DNA of 64,000 nt from Trebonia sp963785645 (lineage in GTDB: Bacteria; Actinomycetota; Actinomycetes; Streptosporangiales; Streptosporangiaceae): NCBI GenBank assembly GCA_963785645.1, contig CAWAWG010000005.1:611206-675205 (forward strand). Direction: 5' to 3'. Positions within the stretch are counted from its first letter, which is position 1. Each line of letters opens with the position of its first letter. Made by a program: the position numbers and the translations under genes. Of this stretch, positions 52,314 through 60,584 are shown one piece after another. Below the pieces are notes generated by a model. That model had not been told where the DNA came from, did no database searches, and was given only the letters and a program-made list of their open reading frames with translations.

Positions 52314-53887
52314 CGGTGCCCTCCTAGCAAGCCGAACAGGCGGGGTTTGCGCGGGCGCGATACGACGCCGGCTCTTGCCATCGCGCGGGAACCGGCGGCG
52401 ACCGGACGCCGCCCGGGGAGATAGCTGCGCCTGCGCCACGGGTGACGGCCGCGCCGCAGCCACGCCCCCGACGGGGAAGCGGTGTACCAGTTGCTCCGGC
52501 CGGCGCGCCCCCCGCGGAGGGCACGGGCGCCCACTCTGGAGCCGATGACGGTCCGCGGGCGGCTGGCGCCGCCGAGCCAGCCGCTGCGCGGCGAGCGGCG
52601 CTGCCGGGAAAACGTCGGCACCGGCGAACCGGAACCGCTCAGCCAGCCGCGGGACGGGGAGCGCCTGCGGGCCAGCGGGGTTCCCGGTCCGGACAGCGCG
52701 GACAGGCCGGACGGGGCCGAGCGGGCCGCCAGGGCCTGGTCCGCCGACCGGGCCGGGTGGGCGGCGACGGGGGAACCCGCGGTGCGCCCGTTGCTCATGA
52801 ACCCGCGCGGGAGTCCGCTGGATCCGCGCGGCGGCCCGCCCGCCCGCTGGCCGCCGCCCGCCGACCGGAGCCAGCCCCGGCCCGGCGTCCGGGCTTGCCG
52901 TTTGACGGCGGGCCGGGCCGGCTGCTTGAAGTTCGGCGACTTAACGGGCGACGACGAGCGCGGCGAGGGCCTCGCGGCCGACCGCGCCCCGGCGGTGCGC
53001 AGCCAGTTCCGGCCCGGGGTCCGCACCGTCGGCGGAGCGGCACGGACCGGCAGGTCCCCGCCGAAGTTGAGCCGTGAGGCCCGGCCGCCGGCCAGCAGAG
53101 CCGGCGCCCGTCCAGCGGAGGCCGCCGTCGTTTTGAGGCTGGATCCGCCGGGGGCACCGGATAGCCGCAGCTTCGGGATGCGGCGCGGTTGAGACTGGCT
53201 TCGGTAGCTCTCTCCGCTGCCGGCCAGCCGCAGACCCGGCGCGGCGCCGGTCGATGCCTGCCGGAACACAGGGGCCGGCTGGCTGCCGCGGCTGGACTCC
53301 GGCAGCGGCTTTTCGAGGTCCGCGCCAGCGGTCCAGGACGGGGCGCTCCAGGCGACAGCGCCGCGCGCCACGCGGGTAACCAGCCAGAACACAACCGGGG
53401 AGAGCAGCAGGTCGTAGAGGATCGCGGCGGGGAGCACCCGGCTGGCCACCGAGGCGGTCACGTCCGGGTCCGACAGCATCATGCCGATGGCGGCCTTGCC
53501 CGCCTCGCCGACCGCCGCGGCGACCGCCATGACGGTGAAGACGGTGATCGGGTCGCGCTCGCCTGCCCGGTCCCATATGGCCCGCGTGACGCGAGCCGCG
53601 GCGTAGCCGACGAGGCAGAATACCAGCGCGTACTCGCCGACGTAGTGGGTGCTCGGCGGGGCGACGTCGAGCGCGAGACCGCCGGCGAAGCCGGTGACGG
53701 CGCCGGTCGCCGGCCCGGTGACCACGGCGATGGCGGCAACGAGCAGCAGGACCAGGTCCGGCGCCGCCCCGCCGGGGAACGGAAGCCGGTTCACCACGGT
53801 GAGCTGCAGGACGACAGTGACGAAGACGGCGACGGCGGTGACCGCGGCCACGAGCGTCTTACGGGTCACCGAGACGTCTTCTGTCAC
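52310..53887 (-). CDS. mreD: MreD with long basic repeat tail
   Basis: Residues 1-175 are a normal MreD membrane protein with five helices. Residues 185-525 are an added disordered, Arg/Pro/Gly/Ser-rich tail, roughly twice the size of the membrane part. The tail has five copies of a (S/T)P-x-x-x-WL motif at 290, 334, 410, 432 and 471. MreD is usually 160-230 residues. The frame is intact with no stop between, and both ends overlap neighbours by four bases, so the tail is likely real. The tail is predicted cytosolic and could bind the membrane or nucleic acid. Confidence 0.85.
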   Translation of the reverse strand: MTEDVSVTRKTLVAAVTAVAVFVTVVLQLTVVNRLPFPGGAAPDLVLLLVAAIAVVTGPATGAVTGFAGGLALDVAPPSTHYVGEYALVFCLVGYAAARVTRAIWDRAGERDPITVFTVMAVAAAVGEAGKAAIGMMLSDPDVTASVASRVLPAAILYDLLLSPVVFWLVTRVARGAVAWSAPSWTAGADLEKPLPESSRGSQPAPVFRQASTGAAPGLRLAGSGESYRSQSQPRRIPKLRLSGAPGGSSLKTTAASAGRAPALLAGGRASRLNFGGDLPVRAAPPTVRTPGRNWLRTAGARSAARPSPRSSSPVKSPNFKQPARPAVKRQARTPGRGWLRSAGGGQRAGGPPRGSSGLPRGFMSNGRTAGSPVAAHPARSADQALAARSAPSGLSALSGPGTPLARRRSPSRGWLSGSGSPVPTFSRQRRSPRSGWLGGASRPRTVIGSRVGARALRGGRAGRSNWYTASPSGAWLRRGRHPWRRRSYLPGRRPVAAGSRAMARAGVVSRPRKPRLFGLLGGHR

Positions 53888-54681
53888 TTGCTCACCACCA
53901 CCCCGACGACGCCCAGGCCGGTGAGATCGGCGAACGGCTTGACCAGCGCGGTGGGGGTGAGCGCGCCGGGCGCAGTGGTAACGCTGGACACAGTGCCCAC
54001 AGGGACGCCGGGAACGTAGGGACGCCCGCCGACCGAGCCGAACGTGACCAGTTGCTCGCCCCGCTTGAGCACAGCGGCCGTGCTGAACATGGAGAGCTTG
54101 AGCTGGGCGCTGCCGGACAGGCTCCCGGCCGTGCCGGTGAGCGCGCCGATCTGGCCGCTGCCGCTCATCCTGACACCGACGGTGAGGCCGGCGTCGGTCA
54201 GGAGCTGAACGGTGGCGGTGCCGGAGGTGACCGCGACCACGGTCCCGACCAGGCCGTTCCCGTTGAGGACGGTCTCGTCGGGCGCGATGCCGTCGGCGGA
54301 GCCCACGTTGATCGTCACCGTGTCGGAGTAGTCGCCTCCCGCGGCGATCACCGTGCCGGTGACGACGCTGTACTTGCCGGCCGCGAGATGCAGCAGGCTG
54401 TTGAGCTGCGGGAGGTCAGCGTAGCTGGTCTGGGCCTGGGCGAGCTGGGCCCGCAGCTGGTCGTTCTGTTTCTGCAGGTTCGCGATCTCGCTGCTGCCGC
54501 CGTTCGATCCCCTGAACACCCCGGTGACATCGCCGGCGAGCCGCTCGACCGGGCCGAAGACCTGCCCGCCGAAGCCGTGCGCACCCGAGTTGCCGCCGTC
54601 ACGGAAATCGATCGTGATCAGTGCGATCGCCACGACGAGCAGTGCGACTAGAACTGCTCGCGTCCGTCTCGCTTCAAGCAA
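53884..54681 (-). CDS. mreC: rod shape-determining protein MreC
   Basis: A 265-residue protein with one N-terminal helix (VLVALLVVAIALITIDF), a coiled coil near 65-85 (SEIANLQKQNDQLRAQL), and the beta-barrel MreC domain (VTGTVIAAGGDYSDTV, then LVGTVVAVTSG). It activates PBP2. It overlaps mreD by four bases. Confidence 0.93.
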   Translation of the reverse strand: MLEARRTRAVLVALLVVAIALITIDFRDGGNSGAHGFGGQVFGPVERLAGDVTGVFRGSNGGSSEIANLQKQNDQLRAQLAQAQTSYADLPQLNSLLHLAAGKYSVVTGTVIAAGGDYSDTVTINVGSADGIAPDETVLNGNGLVGTVVAVTSGTATVQLLTDAGLTVGVRMSGSGQIGALTGTAGSLSGSAQLKLSMFSTAAVLKRGEQLVTFGSVGGRPYVPGVPVGTVSSVTTAPGALTPTALVKPFADLTGLGVVGVVVSK

Positions 54682-54741
54682 TGCGCAACTCCCGTCACTT
54701 GCGCTCCCCCTGCGTGCCTGTCAGTTACCGGCCGGCGGCAG

Positions 54742-55770
54742 TCACCGGCGGTCGGGAACGAGCACCTGGCGAAGGGTGTCGAAATCCTCCACGCACTTGC
54801 CGGTGCCGAGCACGACGGAGTCGAGCGGGCTGTCCGCGATGTGCACCGGCATCCCGGTCTCCTCGCGGATCCGCTGGTCAAGCCCGCGCAGCAGCGCGCC
54901 GCCGCCGGTGAGGGCGATGCCCCGGTCCATGACATCGCCCGCCAGCTCTGGCGGGCACTTGTCCAGCGTGGACTTGACCGCGTCGATGATGAGGTTGATC
55001 GGCTCGTCGATCGCCTTCCTGATCTCGGCGGCGGAGATGAGGATCGTCTTGGGCAGGCCGGAGACCAGGTCCCGGCCGCGGATCTCCGCTTGCGGCTCGT
55101 CCCTGGCCGGGAACGCCGAGCCCAGCGCAAGCTTGATCTCCTCGGCGGTCCGCTCGCCGAGCATCAGGCTGTGCTCCTTCTTGCCGAAGGTGATGATCGC
55201 CTGGTCGAGCTCGTCGCCGCCGATCCTGATGCTCTGGCTCGTGACGATGCCGCCCAGGGAGATCACCGCGACCTCGGTGGTGCCGCCGCCGATGTCCACC
55301 ACCATGTTGCCGGTCGGCTCGTTAACCGGCAGGCCAGCGCCGATCGCCGCGGCCATCGGCTCCTCGATGATGTAGACCTTGCGGGCGCCGGCCTGGTGCC
55401 CGGCTTCCTTCACGGCGCTTTGCTCCACGCCGGTGATGCCGCTCGGGACCGCGACGACGATGCGCGGTTTGGCCATCCGGGCTCGTTTGTGCACCTTCTG
55501 GATGAAGTATCGCAGCATGCGCTCGGTCACGTCGAAGTCCGCGATTACGCCGTCCTTCAGCGGCCTGACGGCTACGATGTTGCCAGGAGTGCGGCCGATC
55601 ATGCGCTTGGCCTCGACTCCGACGGCGACCACCTGGCCGTTGTTAGTGTTGAGCGCCACGACGCTCGGTTCGTTGAGGACGATCCCGCGGCCGCGCACAT
55701 ACACCAGGGTGTTGGCGGTGCCGAGGTCTACCGCCATGTCGCGGCCAAGGAACGTCAGCGCATTGCTCAT
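54742..55770 (-). CDS. mreB: rod shape-determining protein MreB
   Basis: A 342-residue actin homologue. Phosphate 1 is DLGTANTLVYV, phosphate 2 is VDIGGGTTEVAVISLGG, and the adenosine motif is TGGGALLRGLDQ. It forms filaments that guide wall synthesis. It heads the operon, 60 bases before mreC. Confidence 0.95.
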   Translation of the reverse strand: MSNALTFLGRDMAVDLGTANTLVYVRGRGIVLNEPSVVALNTNNGQVVAVGVEAKRMIGRTPGNIVAVRPLKDGVIADFDVTERMLRYFIQKVHKRARMAKPRIVVAVPSGITGVEQSAVKEAGHQAGARKVYIIEEPMAAAIGAGLPVNEPTGNMVVDIGGGTTEVAVISLGGIVTSQSIRIGGDELDQAIITFGKKEHSLMLGERTAEEIKLALGSAFPARDEPQAEIRGRDLVSGLPKTILISAAEIRKAIDEPINLIIDAVKSTLDKCPPELAGDVMDRGIALTGGGALLRGLDQRIREETGMPVHIADSPLDSVVLGTGKCVEDFDTLRQVLVPDRR

Positions 55771-56057
55771 GGGGGTGCGGCAACCCTTCCGATCATCAGG
55801 CGTGCTGAACCTGTTTCGAGCCTATCGGATAAGCATTGGATATTGCAGAGCACGGCCCCTGGTTTTAAGTCCCGGGGAAGATACTCCGCAAACTCTGCGG
55901 TAATTATTACAAAATTCTCGTAAAGTCCGCCGACTTGTCCGGATTTGACCGGTGCAGCAGGCCGTGCAGGTGAACGTGCATTCGCACCGGACGCGGCCGC
56001 GGCCCGCAGGCGTTGGCCGTGTCCGGTACTACAGGTATCTATCTAATGCGCGCGCCG
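55771..56057. promoter_or_regulatory. mreB upstream region with inverted repeat
   Basis: CCGCA-AACTC-TGCGG (55886-55900) sits beside an A+T-rich TAATTATTAC stretch (55901-55910). These are a plausible operator and promoter for the mre operon. There is no gene in this region. Confidence 0.4.
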
Positions 56058-56468
56058 CTAAACGACTTCGGGGAAGAAGATCTTGATCTCGCGCTCGGCC
56101 GAGTCCGGGGAGTCGCTGCCGTGGACGATGTTCTGCGACACCTGCAGGGCGTAGTCGCCCCGGATGGTGCCCGGCGCGGCCTTGACGGGGTCGGTGGCGC
56201 CGGCCAGGGCACGGAACGCCTCGATGGCCCGGTCGCCCTCGGCCACGATCGCGACCAGCGGGCCGGAAGTGATGAAATCGACAAGTTCCCCGAAGAAGGG
56301 CTTTTCCGCGTGCTCCGCGTAGTGCGCATGCGCGGTTTCGATCTCGATTGTGCGCATTTCAAGCGCGAGCACTTTCAGGCCCTTACGCTCAATTCGCGAA
56401 ATGACATCTCCGATGATGCCGCGCTGAACGCCATCCGGCTTAATGAGGATAAGAGTGCGCTGTGGCAT
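56058..56468 (-). CDS. ndk: nucleoside-diphosphate kinase
   Basis: A 136-residue enzyme that moves phosphate from ATP to other NDPs. The active-site His lies in NIVHGSDS near residue 116, and TLILIKPDGVQRG is the family start. It is full length. Confidence 0.96.
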   Translation of the reverse strand: MPQRTLILIKPDGVQRGIIGDVISRIERKGLKVLALEMRTIEIETAHAHYAEHAEKPFFGELVDFITSGPLVAIVAEGDRAIEAFRALAGATDPVKAAPGTIRGDYALQVSQNIVHGSDSPDSAEREIKIFFPEVV

Positions 56469-56613
56469 TATCGCTCCTTGCGTTTCCTTTTAGTGGTGTT
56501 TGATTTACTCCGATCACGCCTGAGCTTACCGGGGCAGCACCGGGGTCTGTACCGGGTACGGGGTACCGGGGCGGAGGCCGGGCCGCGGGGGTCCGGTCAG
56601 CCGCGACCGGCGG

Positions 56614-56943
56614 TCAGGCGGCCCTGGCGGCCTGGTCGCGCTCCATCTTGCGGCCCAGCCAGATGCCGGTGAACCAGAGCGCCGCGAAGATCGCGCCGAG
56701 TACGTACATCGCGGACAGCAGCACACCGCATGCGATGACCAGGACCTGGAACGCCGAGCCCGCGTAGAGCGCCCCCCGGCCCCGCCCGACATAGCCGCAG
56801 AGCGCGAGCGCGATGATCGCGATGCCGCCGCAGACCGCGGCCGCCGTGCCGCCGCTCGCATGGCCGAGCTGCTTGGCCGGAACGATCGCGAGCAGGACGA
56901 CCACGGCCTCCATCGACAGGACGGTGACCAGCAGGCGCTTCAT
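56614..56943 (-). CDS. DUF4233 membrane protein
   Basis: A 109-residue protein with three to four helices (VLSMEAVVVLLAIVPAKQLG, then IAIIALALCGYVGRG). It is regularly found after folC in actinobacteria. Function unknown. Its start touches the folC stop, so they are co-translated. Confidence 0.85.
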   Translation of the reverse strand: MKRLLVTVLSMEAVVVLLAIVPAKQLGHASGGTAAAVCGGIAIIALALCGYVGRGRGALYAGSAFQVLVIACGVLLSAMYVLGAIFAALWFTGIWLGRKMERDQAARAA

Positions 56944-58451
56944 CAGAGTTCTCCTTGATCCGACGGCACCGGGTGCGTCGAAGGCGCGGGCCGCCGCTCC
57001 GCGTAGCCGGCGTTGGCGCTCGCGCCGACCGCGCTGGCCGGGGCGAGCAGCAGCTGGGCGTCGCCCGCGGTGACGACGGAGCCCGTCACCAGGACGGCGG
57101 CGCCGCCAAGCCCGGGGCCGCCGCCCGCGGCGTCTGCCGCCGCGTCCGCCGCGTCGACCAGCGCCACCGCCGCCTCGATCGCGTCGTCGAGGCGCTGCTC
57201 GACGTGGACGCGGTCGTCGCCGAAGATGTCGCGGGCCACCTCTGCCAGTTCGTCGGCGGGCATCGCCCGCGGCGAGGAGTTGGTGGTCACCACGATCTCG
57301 GAAAGGACGGGCTCAAGCTCGTCGAGCATGCCCTCCACGTCCTTATCCTCCGCGACCGCGACGACGCCGATGATCCGGTCGAAGTTGAAGCCCTCGGTGA
57401 GGGCCTCCGCGGTCGCGGCGACGCCCGCCGGGTTGTGGCCCGCATCCGCGATGACCGTCGGCGAGCGCCGCAGGATGTCGAGCCTGCCCGGGGAACTCGA
57501 CCGGGCGAACCCGGCGCGCACCAGGTCCGGGTCAAGTCCCTCGCCGGACAGGCCCACGCCGAGGGTGATCGTGGACCCGTCCTCGTTCTGGACCGTCTCG
57601 GCCACGCCGGCGAACGCCTCGACGGCCGCCAGGGCGCACGCGGCGTTGGACGCCTGGTACGCACCGAACAGCGGCAGGAATACGTCACCGTAGATGCCGC
57701 GCAGCCCCTGGAGCACGAGTTGCTGCCCGCCCACGGCCAGTTCGCGGGAGAGCACGCCGAACTCGAATCCCTCACGGGCCACGGTGGCGCTGACGAGCGC
57801 ACAGCGCTGGAGCAGGATCTCGGCCGCCGCGACCTGCTGCTGCGCGATCACGGCGGTGGCGCCGGGCTTGATGATGCCCGCCTTCTCGGTGGCGATCGCC
57901 TCGATCGTATTGCCGAGCCAGCGCATGTGGTCCATCGCGATCGGCGTGATCACGGCAACCGAGCCGTCGCCCACGTTGGTCGCGTCCCACCGGCCGCCGA
58001 GACCGACCTCGATCACCGCGACGTCCACCGGGGCGTCCGCGAAGGCGGCGAACATCATGCCCGTGAGTACCTCGAAGAACGACATCTTGGCGGGCTGCTG
58101 GTCGTCGACGAGCTGGACGTAGGGCGCGATTTCCTCGTAAAGCTCGATGAACCGCTCGGCGGACAGCGGCTCGCCGTCTATGCAGATCCGCTCCCGCATC
58201 GACACCAGGTGGGGCGACGTGAACCGCCCGGTGCGCAGGCCCCGCTCGCGCAGCAGCGACTCGATCATCCGCGTCGTCGAGGTCTTGCCGTTGGTCCCGG
58301 TGACGTGCACGATCGGGAACGCACGGTGCGGGTCGCCCAGCAGGTTGACGAGCGCGGCGATCCGGTCGAGCGTCGGGTCGATCTGGTGCTCCGCCCGCCG
58401 CGACCCGATCTCAAGCTCGACCTCGCGCAGCCGCTCAGCGATATCGTCCAT
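56943..58451 (-). CDS. folC: folylpolyglutamate synthase / dihydrofolate synthase
   Basis: A 502-residue Mur-ligase-type enzyme. The P-loop GTNGKTS lies at 52-58, with EVGLGGRWDATN and the central-domain DGAHNP-like site (VIADAGHNPAG). The C-terminus carries an Ala-rich extra segment before the end. The start ATG 58451 lies only a few bases from the 3' end of a group II intron, so the ribosome site is unusual. Confidence 0.92.
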   Translation of the reverse strand: MDDIAERLREVELEIGSRRAEHQIDPTLDRIAALVNLLGDPHRAFPIVHVTGTNGKTSTTRMIESLLRERGLRTGRFTSPHLVSMRERICIDGEPLSAERFIELYEEIAPYVQLVDDQQPAKMSFFEVLTGMMFAAFADAPVDVAVIEVGLGGRWDATNVGDGSVAVITPIAMDHMRWLGNTIEAIATEKAGIIKPGATAVIAQQQVAAAEILLQRCALVSATVAREGFEFGVLSRELAVGGQQLVLQGLRGIYGDVFLPLFGAYQASNAACALAAVEAFAGVAETVQNEDGSTITLGVGLSGEGLDPDLVRAGFARSSSPGRLDILRRSPTVIADAGHNPAGVAATAEALTEGFNFDRIIGVVAVAEDKDVEGMLDELEPVLSEIVVTTNSSPRAMPADELAEVARDIFGDDRVHVEQRLDDAIEAAVALVDAADAAADAAGGGPGLGGAAVLVTGSVVTAGDAQLLLAPASAVGASANAGYAERRPAPSTHPVPSDQGEL

Positions 58452-59952
58452 TGGTAGTCAGGGGCGCGGTGCCTGCAGGCCCGTTTCCCCATCCCCCTTT
58501 CAATCCGTACGTGCGGTTTTCCCGCATACGGCTTACCGATGATCTTCTTGACATGGTTACGCTGCCCTCGGATAGCGGATCGGTGCCGCGAAGCCGGTAG
58601 AGCCCGTGCCCGTTGAACCAGTCTTCTGTCCAGGCCCCGGCCTGCCCGGCGTGCAGGTTCCGGCCCCGCTTCTTGATCATCAGGTTGCGGAGCCGCCACA
58701 CGACGTAATCGTCGGCCTGGCGGAACTTGATGGCGGCGTTCCCGGTGCGGAAGTAGTTACCCCAGCCGCGCAGGACCGGGTTCAGGTCCGCGATCACCTC
58801 GCGGATGTCCGCCCCGCGCGGTTGCGGCCGGTGCGGGCGTGGACCTTTTCCCGGAGCCGCTTCATCGCCCGCTGCGAGGGCCAGCGGTGCAGGTAGTAGC
58901 GCACGATGCGCTTCTGCTCCCACAGGCGCCCCGACATGCGGGCACGGAAATGGCACCCGAGGAAGTCCAGCCCTTCCCGGCCCTCCCTGAGGTCGACTAC
59001 CTTCGTCTTACCCGGGTGCAGCCGGAGCCCCAGGGAGCCGAGGATTTCTCCCACGGCGTCCAGGGCCGCCCTGGCCTGCGCCGCGCTACGGCACAGCACC
59101 ACGCCGTCATCGGCGTAGCGCACCAGCTCGCCCACCCCTCGGGCGGCAAGCTCGCGGTCCAGGACGTGCAGGTAGATGTTGGCCAGCAGCGGGGAAATGA
59201 CCCCGCCCTGGGGAGTCCCGGCGACCGTCCGCTCAAGGCTCCCTTCGACCATCACCCCTGCCTGCAGCCACAGGCGGACCAGCTTCAGCACCCTGCCGGT
59301 CCGACACCGGCGGCTCACCTCGGCCAGCAGCCGCTCATGGCTGATCTCGCCGAAGAAGTTCCGGATGTCGAACTCCGCGACGAACTGGCAGCCCGGCGAT
59401 GAACGCGGTCCTGAGCCGCTCCATCGCCTGCGTGGCCGACCGCTTCGGCCGGAACCCGAACGAGCACGGAAGGAAGTCCGCCTCGAACAACGGCTCCAGC
59501 ACGATCTTCGCGGCCTGCTGGGCCACCTGTCGCGGACCGACGGGATGCCGAGCGGCCGCTTACTGCCGTCTGGCTTCGGGATGTCCACGCGCCTGGCAGG
59601 CGCGGGACGGTACGTGCCCTCGCGCAGGTCAGCCTGAAGCTCAGCGAGCAAGCCGCCGAACCCCGTACACTTCCTGCACGAACGCCAGGGTGACCTTGTC
59701 CACCCCGGCGGCACCGCGGTTCTTCCGGACCCGCTCCCACGCCTCCCACAGGACGTCACCCCTGTGAACACGGTCATACAGGGCGTGGAAACGCCTACCC
59801 GGGGACTGCTTGGCCGCAGCCCATAGCTTCCTTTGAAGTTCTCGCACGTTCACGGGATCCGCCGCACCAATACCGGGAGCCGGCGGCGGCACGAGACCCG
59901 CTACGACAGGCGGTGGCCTGCCGGGGGAATTGGACCGGGAAACCCCGGCCAT
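58435..59952 (-). CDS. ltrA: group II intron reverse transcriptase/maturase, frameshifted
   Basis: The fingers domain starts near VRKNRGAAGVDKVTLAF. The palm has RYADDGVVLC (YADD) and TPQGGVISPLLANIYL. The maturase/X domain includes LNPVLRGWGNYFRTGNA. Four frameshifts (near 59676, 59534, 59391, 58836) break it. Each lies in a G run of two to four and is fixed by adding or removing one G. The corrections cancel and restore one frame of 505 residues. The frame then reads through the intron end into folC, as is usual in such annotations. Confidence 0.8.
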
Positions 59953-60483
59953 GCCCTGATGCTTACCCTCGTCCGGAGAGCGCGATCAAAGTGAGGGCCC
60001 TTCCCTCCCGGCGCGTTATGATGCACGCCGATCAGCGGTACTACGGCCCCCTCGGACTCCCGCTGCCTCCAGGCGATTTCACCATCGGCTTATACACCTG
60101 GTCTTCGCCCGACGCAGGCCAGGCAGACGGGCCTCTCCTGTTCCGGCCCAGACTGTGCGCGCGTGCCACCCTCCGTACCCCGGGAGGACCCGGCAGGCTG
60201 ACCCCGGAACAGGGCCCGACGGGCATGGCCTTCGCCGTGACATGACCGGCTCGGCTCCACCGTTGTGAGTTTGACGAGGCTGCAAGGTTCGCTTAACGCT
60301 ACGGCCCGCGCGCTTGCTCCCTCCGAAGAGGCTCTCGACACCCCGCTCAGCCCGCCGCCTCTCGACGACGAACCGGGGCCTGCTACCGGGCACTCCGGTG
60401 CCTACCCGGACAGGACTCACACCTGTAAGCCTGGACCAGCTTTCAGGACGCAACACGCTGATCAGCCTACTGCCGTCGCCCAC
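58456..60483 (-). mobile_element. group II intron between valS and folC
   Basis: The region holds the reverse transcriptase and, at its 3' end, a domain V hairpin followed by a domain VI-like stem and CTGACTACC. The 5' part (about 59953-60483) is non-coding and structured, as intron domains I-III would be. A GTGGGCG at 60483 is a possible 5' end, though not a clean GUGYG. Boundaries are approximate. Confidence 0.7.
58503..58533 (-). ncRNA. group II intron domain V
   Basis: The minus strand reads AGCCGTATGCGG, a GAAA-type loop, then CCGCACGTACGGAT. This is the 34-nt domain V form with the AGC triad, two-base bulge and GNRA-like cap. Confidence 0.85.
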
Positions 60484-60541
60484 CTGACATTCTCGGATGG
60501 GGCGGCCCTGGTAAGGAGAATCCCCGGTACTTTTTCGTCTT

Positions 60542-60573
60542 CGGGGGGTACGGGGGTCGTCCCCCCGGGAGAC
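60542..60573. repeat. dispersed GC-rich palindrome, copy 5
   Basis: CGGGGGGTACGGGGG then TCGTCCCCCCGGGAGAC, nearly identical to copies 2 and 3. It lies 12 bases past the valS stop. The gap 59953-60584 holds this copy and the intron 5' part. Confidence 0.75.
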
Positions 60574-60584
60574 AACAGCCGCAG

